From OMIW01 sp044235645 (GTDB lineage Bacteria > Bdellovibrionota_C > UBA2361 > OMIW01), in contig JBIIHQ010000001.1 of NCBI GenBank assembly GCA_044235645.1, positions 62,001-126,000 on the forward strand: 64,000 nucleotides of DNA. The letters run 5' to 3'. Shown here in pieces: positions 1 to 9,900 of this stretch. Each line of letters starts with the position of its first letter. Position 1 is the stretch's first letter. The notes beneath the pieces were generated by a model. That model was given only the letters and a program-made list of their open reading frames with translations. It searched no databases and was not told the DNA's origin. Position numbers and translations under genes: made by a program.

Positions 1-693
1 GTTAGTGAAGCGGAGTTTGCTCGGTGGGAAGCCGACAAGGGCCGAGCACTTTCTCCCGCGGAGCAGGGGGAGGCTCTTGTCAAATTGAACGCGTGTGGTT
101 CCTGTCACAGCGTCGATGGGTCGGCGGTAGTAGGGCCGACATTCTTGAAGCTATACGGAAGAAAGGGAGAGTTTTCAGATGGCCAGCAGTACACGGCCGA
201 TGAGAACTACATCAAGGAATCGATACTGTATCCCCAGGCGCATGTGGTGAAGGGATACCCCAACCCCTCGCCGATGCCTGCCTTTGAGGGAAAACTCTCT
301 GACGAGGATATCACCAACATCATCCAGTACATAAAGTCCCTCAGCGAGGCTCCCAAGGTGGTTGTCGCCAAGAAGCAGGAGGACCTCAGCACGATGGCCC
401 CGGCTGACCGAGGGAAGAAGTACTATCAGGAAAAGCTTTGCATCGGATGTCACAGCCTCGATGGCTCGCGAGTTGTCGGCCCATCGTTCAAAGGGTTGTA
501 CGGCAAAGCAGGGAAGTTCACCGATGGTGGGACGTATGTTGCGGATGATGCCTACATCACGGAATCGATCCTCAAGCCAAACGCCCATGTCGTTGAAGGG
601 TATCCAGCCCCCTCACCGATGCCGGCGTACGAGGGCCAGCTCTCCGAGGAGCAGGTGAAGGATATTATCGAGTTCATGAAAACGTTGAAGTAA
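1..693 (+). CDS. coxB: Cytochrome c oxidase subunit II, C-terminal part with two fused cytochrome c domains (5' end off the window)
   Basis: The reading frame is open from base 1, so only the C-terminal part of the protein is present. The first residues (VSEAEFARWEADKG) look like the end of the CuA cupredoxin domain of subunit II. Two cytochrome c domains of about 90 residues follow, with haem motifs CGSCH and CIGCH, and each has an SPMPA(F/Y)EG stretch that would supply the axial Met. The two domains are close copies of each other (both contain VVGP, LYG, AHVV.GYP and SPMPA), so the tail arose by tandem duplication. Subunit II delivers electrons through CuA to subunit I at the periplasmic face of the membrane; the c domains replace or supplement a soluble cytochrome c donor. 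coxA starts 39 bases downstream, followed by coxC and coxD. The CuA ligands lie upstream of the window and could not be checked. Confidence 0.9.
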   Translation, partial: VSEAEFARWEADKGRALSPAEQGEALVKLNACGSCHSVDGSAVVGPTFLKLYGRKGEFSDGQQYTADENYIKESILYPQAHVVKGYPNPSPMPAFEGKLSDEDITNIIQYIKSLSEAPKVVVAKKQEDLSTMAPADRGKKYYQEKLCIGCHSLDGSRVVGPSFKGLYGKAGKFTDGGTYVADDAYITESILKPNAHVVEGYPAPSPMPAYEGQLSEEQVKDIIEFMKTLK

Positions 694-732
694 GACCGAT
701 ATGAATCGGGCAGTTTACGGAGATGACAGACG

Positions 733-2358
733 ATGAGTGCCTCAAGCACCACAGCGATAGCGGGATCTGAGACGAATTACCTCAATTGCGAAAGGGGAGT
801 GTGGTCGTGGTTGACGACGGTTGATCACAAGCGGATAGCGTTGATGTACCTGTACACCCTTACCCTCTTCTTCTTTGTTGGGGGTATCGCGGCTCTCGCG
901 GTCCGTACTGAGCTAGCGTTCCCCGGTGGGCAGATTATGTCGGCGGACACCTATAATCGGTGGTTCACCGCCCATGGGGTGATCATGATATTCCTTTTCA
1001 TTGTTCCGGGAATCCCGGCGGTGATGGGGAACTTTTTGCTTCCCTTGATGATTGGCGCGTATGACGTCGCGTTCCCGAAGCTGAATCTTCTCAGTTTGTA
1101 TGTGTATTGGCTCGGTGCCGCGATGGCGCTTGTGTCTTTAGGCATTCAGCCGGTCGATACGGGCTGGACCTTCTACGCTCCGTATAGCATCAAGACAGGC
1201 AGCGCAGTTGTGTGGATGACCGGAGCAGCTTTTGTTCTCGGCTTTTCCTCAATCCTGACGGGGCTCAACTTCATCGTCACCATTCATAAACTCCGATGTC
1301 CAGGGATGACCTGGTGGCGATTGCCGGTATTTGTGTGGGCGCTTTATGCGACCTCGGCTATTCAGGTGCTTGCGACCCCGGTGGTTGGGATGACGCTGAT
1401 GCTCCTCATTTTTGAGAGAGCCTTCGGTGTCGGTGTATTCAACCCCGCGCTGGGTGGTGACCCCGTTCTGTTCGAGCATTTCTTTTGGTTCTACTCTCAC
1501 CCGGTCGTTTACATCATGGTGCTGCCTGCATTTGGCGTCATCGGCGAGATTATCCCCGTGTTCTCGAGGAAGCCGCTTTTTGGATATAGAGCGGTCGTCG
1601 TTTCCTCGATGGGAATCGCGCTGGTCGGATTCGTCGTGTGGGCACACCACATGCTTGTGTCCGGAATATCGGATTTCTCGGCACAGTTTTTCTCGATAGC
1701 TACCTTCCTCGTAGCGATACCCACGGCCGTGAAGGTATTTAACTGGGTGAGCACGATGTACAAGGGGTCAATTACCTTCTCGACTCCAATGTTGTATGCG
1801 ATGGCGTTCGTGTTTCTGTTTATGATTGCGGGGACGACCGGAATTTATCTTGCGACGCTCGCGGTGGATGTCTTTTATCACGACACCTACTTCGTCGTCG
1901 CGCACTTTCACTATACGATCCAGGGCGGGGCGGTTATCGGGTTGATAGCGGCTCTTCACTATTGGTTCCCTAAGATGTTCGGTAAGATGTATAACGACCT
2001 GGTCGCTCGAGCAGCCTGGTTTCTGATTATTTTGGGCTTTAATCTGACCTTCCTCCCGCAATTTGTCCTCGGGATGCAGGGGATGCCTCGACGGTACTAC
2101 GATTATCTGCCGCAATTTGCCGACCTTCATCTTGCTTCTACCATCGGGGCGTACATAAACGCATTTGGGTACAGTTTAGCTCTGCTCAACCTCTTCTGGG
2201 CGATGGCGGTGAGTAAGAAGAAGGCACCGAGCAATCCGTACGATGCGTTGGGTCTCGAGTGGCGAACTCAGTCTCCTCCTATTAAGGATAACTTTGAAGA
2301 GATACCGACGGTTGATGATACACCGTACGCGTATGGCACTCCGGTGGCCTCCCACTGA
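733..2358 (+). CDS. coxA: Cytochrome c oxidase subunit I, A2-type haem-copper oxidase
   Basis: This 541-residue polytopic protein is the catalytic subunit that reduces O2 to water and pumps protons. Visible landmarks are the helix II His in HGVIMIF, the CuB/Tyr motif YSHPVVY at residues 254-260, the CuB His pair in WAHHM, and the helix X haem ligands in HDTYFVVAHFHYT. The usual HPEVY glutamate (end of the D-channel in A1 oxidases) is Val258 here, and Tyr254-Ser255 precede the His. That is the YS signature described for A2-subtype oxidases such as the Rhodothermus and Thermus caa3 enzymes. The length is normal for the family. The gene sits between coxB and coxC in a cox operon and agrees with the c-domain fusion on subunit II. 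The ATG at 733 follows a GGAG about 10 bases upstream. Confidence 0.97.
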   Translation: MSASSTTAIAGSETNYLNCERGVWSWLTTVDHKRIALMYLYTLTLFFFVGGIAALAVRTELAFPGGQIMSADTYNRWFTAHGVIMIFLFIVPGIPAVMGNFLLPLMIGAYDVAFPKLNLLSLYVYWLGAAMALVSLGIQPVDTGWTFYAPYSIKTGSAVVWMTGAAFVLGFSSILTGLNFIVTIHKLRCPGMTWWRLPVFVWALYATSAIQVLATPVVGMTLMLLIFERAFGVGVFNPALGGDPVLFEHFFWFYSHPVVYIMVLPAFGVIGEIIPVFSRKPLFGYRAVVVSSMGIALVGFVVWAHHMLVSGISDFSAQFFSIATFLVAIPTAVKVFNWVSTMYKGSITFSTPMLYAMAFVFLFMIAGTTGIYLATLAVDVFYHDTYFVVAHFHYTIQGGAVIGLIAALHYWFPKMFGKMYNDLVARAAWFLIILGFNLTFLPQFVLGMQGMPRRYYDYLPQFADLHLASTIGAYINAFGYSLALLNLFWAMAVSKKKAPSNPYDALGLEWRTQSPPIKDNFEEIPTVDDTPYAYGTPVASH

Positions 2359-2437
2359 GAAAGTTAGAAACGAAATTCGGTCGGGAGAGGGGGATGCTTT
2401 CCTGGCCCATTGAAATCGAAAGACGGGATACACACGT

Positions 2438-3085
2438 ATGAGTCACGGCGAACACGCGCATACCCTCGATGATCCTCAGGGCCCTCCTCATATCCATCAC
2501 ATGGATCCCCCGACCGCTTATCATGCAGCAAAGTTTGGTATGTGGTTGTTTTTAGCGACAGAGTTGCTGCTGTTCGGCGTTATGTTTGCCGCATTCGCGG
2601 TATTTCGGTGGAAGTTTTTTCATGAATTTCATGAGGCGAGCTCCCATCTTAATTGGAAATTGGGTGCCTTGAATACGGCGGTGTTATTGATATCAAGCTA
2701 CTATGCGGCTATCGCGGTCGATCACGCACAGCATGGCCGAAATAAGCAGGTACTCAAAAGCCTACTCATAACTATTGGATGTGCCGTTGGCTTTCTGGTC
2801 ATAAAAACTATCGAATATTCAGAAAAGTATCATCACGGGTATTTCATCGGTGGCGAAAACTTTCATGAGTTTAAGACCTTTCTCCCCCTCTACTTTTGCA
2901 TGACAGGCATCCATGCCCTTCACGTCATCATCGGTATGGGACTTCTCGGTTGGGTGGCGACCTTGGCAGCGAAGAATAGATTCTCTTCGCGCTATTACAC
3001 TCCTGTTGAGGTCGGTGCGTTGTACTGGCACCTTGTCGACCTCATATGGATCTACCTCTTCCCGTTGCTGTACTTAGTGGGTTAG
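2438..3085 (+). CDS. coxC: Cytochrome c oxidase subunit III
   Basis: The 215-residue product has a His-rich N-terminus (MSHGEHAHTLDD) followed by five predicted membrane segments, matching the short bacterial subunit III. Characteristic stretches are AKFGMWLFLATELLLFG near the start, GIHALHVIIGM, and the C-terminal YWHLVDLIWIYLFPLLYL. Subunit III binds beside subunit I and is thought to sustain proton uptake and stability of the active site; it has no redox centre. It lies 79 bases after coxA and 48 bases before coxD, in the order coxBACD. No internal defects are visible. Confidence 0.96.
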   Translation: MSHGEHAHTLDDPQGPPHIHHMDPPTAYHAAKFGMWLFLATELLLFGVMFAAFAVFRWKFFHEFHEASSHLNWKLGALNTAVLLISSYYAAIAVDHAQHGRNKQVLKSLLITIGCAVGFLVIKTIEYSEKYHHGYFIGGENFHEFKTFLPLYFCMTGIHALHVIIGMGLLGWVATLAAKNRFSSRYYTPVEVGALYWHLVDLIWIYLFPLLYLVG

Positions 3086-3133
3086 CGATAGTTCCAACGA
3101 TTTGTAGGTAACCTATTCTTCTAGGATAACGAT

Positions 3134-3541
3134 ATGGGCCATTCATCTGGAACCGACATTCACGGCGAGCTTGGGCATGTGCTTCCCCTGAAGACCTATA
3201 AGACTGTTCTTGGTGCGCTGCTCATCCTGACTATCATCACGGTCGCCGTGTCGCGGGTTGACTTTGGGACTATGAATCTGGTCGTTGCGATGGTTGTCGC
3301 TTCAATAAAAGCGGTGCTTGTAGCGCTCTTTTTCATGCACCTTAAATACGAAAGTCCAATCACATGGCTCTATGCGGGTATTCCTGTTTTCCTTCTCGGT
3401 CTTTTGATCGGAGGGGTTTTTATAGACGATCCGCTGCGGATAGACCCGAAGAACGTGACGGTATCGATGGCAGAGAAAGTTTCGGCAAGGGCTCCGGCGA
3501 CTGATCACGGAGTAGATCGTCACGGTGCCAATCATCATTAA
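3134..3541 (+). CDS. coxD: Cytochrome c oxidase subunit IV (small caa3-type subunit)
   Basis: This 135-residue protein has three hydrophobic segments (about residues 22-42, 47-70 and 78-98) and a His-rich tail. The segment IKAVLVALFFMHLKYE is typical of prokaryotic caa3 oxidase subunit IV: the F(F/Y)MHL(K/R) signature follows a small-residue helix. Its function in the complex is structural or assembly-related. It is the last gene of the cox cluster and ends 29 bases before the convergent phosphoesterase gene. The C-terminal His residues might bind metal, but that is speculation. Confidence 0.88.
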   Translation: MGHSSGTDIHGELGHVLPLKTYKTVLGALLILTIITVAVSRVDFGTMNLVVAMVVASIKAVLVALFFMHLKYESPITWLYAGIPVFLLGLLIGGVFIDDPLRIDPKNVTVSMAEKVSARAPATDHGVDRHGANHH

Positions 3542-3570
3542 TCTGTGCAGGGGAACTGACCTTACCCCTC

Positions 3571-4071
3571 TTATTCCTCATAATCGACGCGGTGAACCGT
3601 GAGGGTTCCGTCAGGAAGATCGAGGGTTGCAAAGGTGTAGCGATCCGCTTTTGATAAGGCCCCGGGATTTACGATTCGAGTGGTTCCGATGATATCGGAA
3701 TCCTGGACATGGGTATGTCCATGAAAGACATAGTCATAAATCCCTGAAAGCGCCATCTCTTGAATAAGGTGGCCATGGTGCCCGTGACACACGTAGATCG
3801 CTGCCCCTTTGACGTGGAGCTCCCGTTCATCCTGAATAGGCTCCATTTTGAGCTCTTTCGCTTTTTCTTGCAGGAGGGTCCGGTCTCGGTCGCAATTCCC
3901 GAATACTGCCAGTAACGGTAATCCAGCGAACAGTTCGATCGTCGCAGGAGAGGTGATATCGCCGCAGTGCAGAACTGCATACGGGTTCATCTCCTTTATC
4001 ATGGCAACGGCGCGTTGGACCGGACCGCTGTTATCGTGGGTATCGGAGATGATGGCGATGCGGATGGACAT
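3571..4071 (-). CDS. YfcE/MJ0936-family metallophosphoesterase
   Basis: All five metal-binding blocks of small calcineurin-like phosphoesterases are present in order in this 166-residue protein: SDTHDN, HCGDI, GNCD, CHGHHG and HGHTH. Such enzymes bind two divalent metals and cleave phosphodiesters in vitro; the cellular substrate is usually unknown. It is cytoplasmic, with no signal peptide or membrane segment. The start lies 5 bases after the murJ stop on the same strand, so the two are probably cotranscribed, although no functional link is known. The final GTRIVNPGALSKADRY block matches the family's NPGS region near the C-terminus. Confidence 0.92.
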   Translation of the reverse strand: MSIRIAIISDTHDNSGPVQRAVAMIKEMNPYAVLHCGDITSPATIELFAGLPLLAVFGNCDRDRTLLQEKAKELKMEPIQDERELHVKGAAIYVCHGHHGHLIQEMALSGIYDYVFHGHTHVQDSDIIGTTRIVNPGALSKADRYTFATLDLPDGTLTVHRVDYEE

Positions 4072-4076
4072 AAGGG

Positions 4077-5681
4077 TTACCTCTTGGGATTACGACGGGA
4101 AGATATGAAGTGAGATGATATGGCGATAAGTCGCCCCAAACGCAATCGACGAATAAGGGATGACGCCTCGGGGATCTTCATCACGAGGGTGCTACACATA
4201 AATATCCCCCCGAACACCGGTAAGATACAAATCGCCGCCACAATCGGGTGAAACTCAGAGACCCAACCCTTCGTAAGATAACAGAAAAGACCGCTTGCCA
4301 GTGCGCTGATCGTAACTGCCGACAGAAATCTCCTCTCAATATGGGGGGTGATTCCTAGCTTCCGACGGAGATGACTTTTTAGCAAGGAATACTCGAGCCA
4401 TCCTGCACAGCCACTGGCGCCTGAAAGACCCACAGCACCCCACAGGGGGTTGAGCCCCAGCACCGAAGGAATGGAGGTTGCGCATACAAAGCCGGCCACT
4501 GAGGCAACGGTGACCCGGACTATCGCGTACCGAAGAGGGGTTCTTGGATCACGCAGGGCATAAAGGGCGGATGAGAGTAGCCGAGCTTGAGTTCCAGCAA
4601 GGAGGCCGATTGTTGAGCCGCAGAGAATGTACCAGACATATCTGACACTCGCGGCGGAAAAAGCTCCCGTTTGGTAGATTGCACCGGCAATAATGTCGCC
4701 CAAGAAGAGAAAGGCTCCGATGGTGGGAATGATAGTGAAGCAGAGTTGTCGACAGCCGTTTTTGAGGCGAGTCTCGATTTGATGAGAGGCTGATTCGGTC
4801 ATGCGCGAAAGCTCGGGGAGCTCTGAAGCTGCGATTGACATCCCAAAAAGGCTGACAGGGAGTGTGTAAATTAATTGAGCGTTGGTAAGTCCAGTGATCG
4901 CTCCGGTTGGAAGGAGACTCGCGATTATCTGGTCAATATATGCGCTTATCTGTCCGACTCCACGCACTCCGGCAGTCGGGATGAAGTTCTTGATTACAGT
5001 TCTTACCTCGGGCAAGGAGCGGTCAAAGCGAGGTCTTGTTGACCCCATTATCCGAATTACCGCGGGAAGCTGAATCACAACCTGCGCAAGGCTGCCAATA
5101 ACGGAACCCCACGCCGCAAACATTGCGAGCTGGGCTTCCGATCTATACATCCCCACGAGCAGTGCTCCGATGATAGCGAGATTCCATATCACCGGCGCGC
5201 TGTAAGAGAGAAAGAATTTTCGGTGGGAATTCAGAACTCCAAGGCACCACGCAGAGATAACAAGAATCCCGGCTCCAGGGAAAAAAATCCGGACCAATGA
5301 GATCGTTAATTCCCGCTTTTCTCCTGTAAATCCTGGAGCAATAAGAGAGATAAGAAGGGGAGTAACGGCAATCCCGAGCGCTACCAGGATCCCGATGACA
5401 AGAGACAGAATCCCGAGAATTGCGCGAGCGGTTTCATTCGCTTTGTTCGTCTCACCGTCAGCAAGGAGGCGGGCATATACTGGTATAAAGGAGCCTGAGA
5501 GCGCACCTTCACCAAAAAGGTTCTGGAGGAGATTAGGTATTTTGAAGGCAGCATAAAAAGCGTCTGCTGCATCAGAATGACCGCCGAAGAAGTGATTAAG
5601 AGTCCGCTGTCGCAGAAAACCGACGAGGCGACTCGCGAGAATTCCGGCACCTACAAAAAAGGCGTGGCCCGACCTGGTCAT
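4077..5681 (-). CDS. murJ: Lipid II flippase MurJ (MviN family)
   Basis: This 534-residue integral membrane protein moves the peptidoglycan precursor lipid II from the inner to the outer leaflet of the cytoplasmic membrane. The N-terminus is diagnostic: GILASRLVGFLRQ, then DAFYAAFKIPNLLQNLF and GEGALSGSFIPVY, which carry the conserved MurJ residues of the first helices and loops. Length and the many hydrophobic segments fit the 14-helix MOP-superfamily fold. The gene is followed after 5 bases by the phosphoesterase gene. The C-terminus has a basic tail (SSRRNPKR). No frame damage is visible. Confidence 0.95.
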   Translation of the reverse strand: MTRSGHAFFVGAGILASRLVGFLRQRTLNHFFGGHSDAADAFYAAFKIPNLLQNLFGEGALSGSFIPVYARLLADGETNKANETARAILGILSLVIGILVALGIAVTPLLISLIAPGFTGEKRELTISLVRIFFPGAGILVISAWCLGVLNSHRKFFLSYSAPVIWNLAIIGALLVGMYRSEAQLAMFAAWGSVIGSLAQVVIQLPAVIRIMGSTRPRFDRSLPEVRTVIKNFIPTAGVRGVGQISAYIDQIIASLLPTGAITGLTNAQLIYTLPVSLFGMSIAASELPELSRMTESASHQIETRLKNGCRQLCFTIIPTIGAFLFLGDIIAGAIYQTGAFSAASVRYVWYILCGSTIGLLAGTQARLLSSALYALRDPRTPLRYAIVRVTVASVAGFVCATSIPSVLGLNPLWGAVGLSGASGCAGWLEYSLLKSHLRRKLGITPHIERRFLSAVTISALASGLFCYLTKGWVSEFHPIVAAICILPVFGGIFMCSTLVMKIPEASSLIRRLRLGRLIAISSHFISSRRNPKR

Positions 5682-5852
5682 GAAGGAGCTCCCGTTACGG
5701 CTCTGTTCGGATCCCCCCGAGCCCTGGTGTGCGGGAAGAGGTCTTGGCTGAGGTGTGGACAGTATGAGGAGCTACACTCCCTCTCACATGAGCTCTCGAA
5801 GCGGAGCAGATGACTGAAACTTATTTCAGGGCGGGCAATTTTTCCAGTCCAC

Positions 5853-6197
5853 TTATGCCTTTCCTGACCGTATCACAACGAGTGTGTGCTTGCCAAACCA
5901 CGCGAGGAGGCTGATAAAAGCGAACGATCCGAGTATGTCAAAGAGGGGGAATCCTCTCGTTATCAGCATCGAGAGAGTAGTGATACTGGACGCTGCCGTT
6001 GTAACAAGGAGAATTTTCGGATAACCAGCCGCATTTCGAACGCTAGATTTTACACCAATAAGACCAAGGAAGTAAAAAACAAAACCCGATACCAAGGGAA
6101 TTAGAGGCATCCAGCTGTTCCCATTGGCTAACCCCCAGGCAAAAGCTAAAACGATGCTTGCGCTACTCACGGCTCTCGTTCGAAGGTCGATATTCAT
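5853..6197 (-). CDS. Small membrane protein of unknown function
   Basis: The 114-residue product consists mainly of four hydrophobic segments (about residues 10-24, 28-48, 60-80 and 84-106) with short charged loops. No family was recognised. It lies 171 bases upstream of murJ on the same strand and could be cotranscribed with it. Coding is supported by the continuous hydrophobic pattern and by a start at the edge of a 270-base divergent spacer. No clear ribosome-binding site was seen, so confidence is moderate. Confidence 0.55.
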   Translation of the reverse strand: MNIDLRTRAVSSASIVLAFAWGLANGNSWMPLIPLVSGFVFYFLGLIGVKSSVRNAAGYPKILLVTTAASSITTLSMLITRGFPLFDILGSFAFISLLAWFGKHTLVVIRSGKA

Positions 6198-6466
6198 GAA
6201 TGCTGCTTTTTGGATAGAAATTTCAATATCTCCCTATTTCATGGACAGAAGAAACGAGAGACCTCAAAATGAAACTTTTCTGTCATACTTTAAAAACTGC
6301 TCAGGTCTTTGTCGATAGATTGTTTGTCGACTCCCCTCGGAAGGTTACGCTGAATCGAGTGGTTGTTTGAAACGCTTTTTGGGTAGTACTATGGCCTGAT
6401 GGTCGGTTTATCAGCTCAGGATGGTACCTTTCGCGAATCTTTCTGAGGGGTGGAGTTCAATAAGTT

Positions 6467-6916
6467 TTGATTATGATGCGAGTCCCTGAGCAGGTGAGAA
6501 TATCTCGAAAAGTGGTAATCTCGTTGCCCCTCTTGGCCATAATCTTTTTTCCTGCTCATTCCGACGCGGTAACCCGCCCGTGTCGAGGATTTGGAGGGGC
6601 ATCATATACCCGTGAGCGTCTCCTGGCGCTGTGTGGAAAGCCCGATGAGGTCGTTGAGCAGGAGACAAAGCGGACCCTTCTGTGGCGATATAAAGGTTAT
6701 CCCTTTGTTGTGGTCGGGTCGGAGTCCGCAAATTCTCGCATTCTTCAGCAACCTCGGGATCTATTCCGAGGAACTTCCTCCGGTCTTAATTCGGCTAGCA
6801 CGAGTCACGGGGCGGGCAAACAGGTTGAAGCCGAACGGGGGACGGTAGTCAGAGAATCGGTCAGTCAGGAACTATTTCTCTCGATTCTTAACGAGGCCTC
6901 ATCTGTTCCTGATTAG
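6467..6916 (+). CDS. Small exported protein, DUF2845-like
   Basis: The product is about 147-149 residues with a hydrophobic signal sequence (VVISLPLLAIIFFPAHSDA) and probable cleavage after HSDA. The mature part begins CRGFGG and contains a short block, LLALCGKPDEV followed by LLWRYKGYPFVVV. This resembles the small periplasmic proteins grouped as DUF2845, whose function is unknown. Start choice is uncertain: a TTG at 6467 lies 11 bases after GGAG (6452-6455), while ATGs at 6473 and 6476 are farther away; all give the same signal peptide. The C-terminal half is low-complexity and Ser-rich. The gene converges on dnaE2 with a 19-base gap. Confidence 0.6.
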   Translation: MIMMRVPEQVRISRKVVISLPLLAIIFFPAHSDAVTRPCRGFGGASYTRERLLALCGKPDEVVEQETKRTLLWRYKGYPFVVVGSESANSRILQQPRDLFRGTSSGLNSASTSHGAGKQVEAERGTVVRESVSQELFLSILNEASSVPD

Positions 6917-6935
6917 GAAAGTCCGAAAGAATGAG

Positions 6936-9900
6936 TCAATGTGGCAGATTCAGTTTTTTCTGATTCAATCCTCTCCTGACTGAATCCCCCTTTCCGAGAG
7001 CACATTCTACCAAAGCACTAACATCAATAATCTCATTTGCGTTGCAATAAACGACCGGCCCAATTTTTCGTAAGGTACCCTTCACCAGCAACGCGCTTCC
7101 TGTCATCACCTCGCGGGCTCGCTTCTCAAAGAGAGGGGGGGCAATGATAATGTTTGTGATCCCCGTCTCATCTTCAATACTCAAAAAAACGACCCCTTTT
7201 GCTGTGTCAGGGCGCTGACGGCTAATCACGAGCCCAGCGACGATGCAGTGCATGTGCCCCGAAAGCGAGCGATCCTCAGCGAGCTGCCTCCAGGTGAAGC
7301 ATCGATATGTTGTGAGTAGCTCTTCACGGATCAGCGATATCGGGTGTGCTTTATGTGAGAATCCAACGCTCGCATAATCAAGCGCTACCTGTTGCCCGAG
7401 CGAGAGTAGTGGAAGATTGTTTCGTCCCGCCCGATCCTCAAGCTCTCCGATCGGGAGGGGATGGAGAGGCAATCCTCGGATCTCCCACAATGCCTCACGA
7501 GGTGATAATCCCATACTGGCAAAACCATCTGCTTGAGCAAGCTTGACGAGCGTATCCCGCCGAAGGTACAGGCCAAAAGGAAGAACGGCCGCCTGTTGCC
7601 AAAGATCCGGGATTGTCTGAAATGGACCCCCAAAGGAAATAATAGCTGCGATCAGCTCACCCTGTCTCTGCTCGATACCTTTCACCAGGTGCATTCCGAT
7701 ACGGACTGCGCCTGTTTTATCGATCGTTGTTTCCCAATCGCTCGCATTGACATCAACCGGTTTGATAACCACTCCGTGATCTTTTGCATCTCTGATTATC
7801 TGTGCTGGAGCATAAAATCCCATCGGCTGAGAGTTGAGAAGTGAGGCACAGAATTCCGCCGGATAGTGCCGCTTAATCCATGCTGATGCGAGAATTAGGA
7901 GGGCGAATGAAGCGGCGTGAGACTCAGGAAATCCGTACTCACTGAACCCCCTAATCTGGTGCATGCACGTCTCTGCAAATTGCTGTGAATAGCCGTGCAT
8001 CGTCATACCCTCGATGATCCGCGCTTTAAATCGCTGAATGACATCTTCGTGTCGCTTCCATGCTGCCATCGCTCGTCTGAGCTGCTCTGCTTCGCCCGGT
8101 GAAAACCCCGCAAGACAGATAGCGAGCCGCATAGCCTGTTCCTGAAAAAGAGGTACGCCGAGCGTTTTACCGAGAATACCCTTAACTTTTTCATCGGGAA
8201 AATATACCCGCTCCTTTCCGAAGCGGCGTCGAAGATACGGATGAACCATATCTCCATGAATCGGACCTGGTCTGACAATCGCGACCTCAATAACAAGATC
8301 GTAGTAACAACGGGGTCGCAGTCGTGGCAGCATCGACATCTGGGCGCGAGACTCAATCTGAAAAACTCCGATCGTATCAGAGCGACAGATCATATCGTAA
8401 GTTTCTGAGTCGTTCGCTGGAATCGTGTAAAGGGCAATAGGCATCTCCCCGGACCGACTTCGCTGGTCATTCACAAGAGAAAAGGCCCGCCGAAGACAGG
8501 TCAACATGCCAAGCGCGAGGATATCGATCTTGAGGATACCAAGCTCCTCGATATCATCCTTGTCCCATTCAACGATCGCCCTGCCCTCCATCGCGGCGGG
8601 AATAATCGGCACAATCCGATTGAGGGGATATTTCGATATAATAAACCCCCCAACATGTTGTGAGCGATGACGAGGAAATCCAATGATCGCCTCGCTGAGT
8701 TCGAGTGCCTTACGAATCGAGAGATTATGGGGATCAAGCCCTGCAGCAATCAGCGATTTAGGAGAAATATCGGCCGATGACCAACGGCGATTACTCTCAG
8801 CTATCTGTCGTATCGTATCGATATCGAGCCCACAAACCCTTCCCATATCATTGAGGGCGCTTTTGTATCGATAGGTAATAACTTCAGCAGTGAGGGCTGC
8901 GTGCTCTCTCCCGAATCGCTCATAAATGTACTGAATGACCTCTTCACGACGTTCATGCTCAAAATCGATGTCGATATCAGGAGGTTCCTGTCGCTCTTTG
9001 CTGACGAATCGCGCAAATAGGAGATCTATCTCAAGAGGATTTACCGCGGTTATTCCAAGACAAAAACAGACCACTGAATTGGCCGCAGCGCCCCTTCCCT
9101 GGCAGAGAATCTGACGATCCCGAGCGAATCGAACTATTTCATGGCAGGTAAGAAAATACTTTTCATACCCAAGTTCCTGGATAAGGCTGAGTTCATCCTC
9201 AATCGCCCGTTCAATACTCGGAGGAACGCCGTGGGGGAATCGCTCGATCGCTCCTTCGAAAACTCGGCTAATCAGTTCATCGAGCTGTGTTTTTTCGGGA
9301 TCGATGGCGATCTCAGGATATTCATACGTAAGCTGGTCGAGGGAGAATCGTGTGGCGGCGGCAGCAATCTCTACGGTCCTTTCCACAGCATCAGAGAGTC
9401 CCGGAAAAAGGCGTACCATCTCAGAGGGAGATTTGAGATAGCGCTCGGCGTTAGAAAGGAGCTTCGTACCAGCTTCAAAGATGGTCGTTTTCAACCGAAC
9501 GCACGAAAGCGCATCTAGAACGACCCTCCTGTCAGGGGTGTGATATCTGACATCATTAATAACAACGAGGGGTATGCGCTCGTCATTACTTAGTCGCCGT
9601 GCAGCTTCTATTAATTCGTTATCGCGAGAGGAGAAGTACCGACAGATACCGAGGAAAAGACCGGACCCAAGATACTTTTTCACCGTTGAAAGGGCTGATG
9701 GAAGGCTCGCAGATCGAGTTGGATGGTAAGGAATTATTACAATGAGATCCGATGAGGATTTAAGAAGGCGCTCAAAGAAAATATCCCCCGGTGATAAAGG
9801 TTGGTGTGGTAACACCGATGCCGAAGCGGATACCTGTGAGATAAAGAGTGAAAGCGCTTCATATCCATCTTTCGACGTGGGATAGATGAGTGCATGGGGA

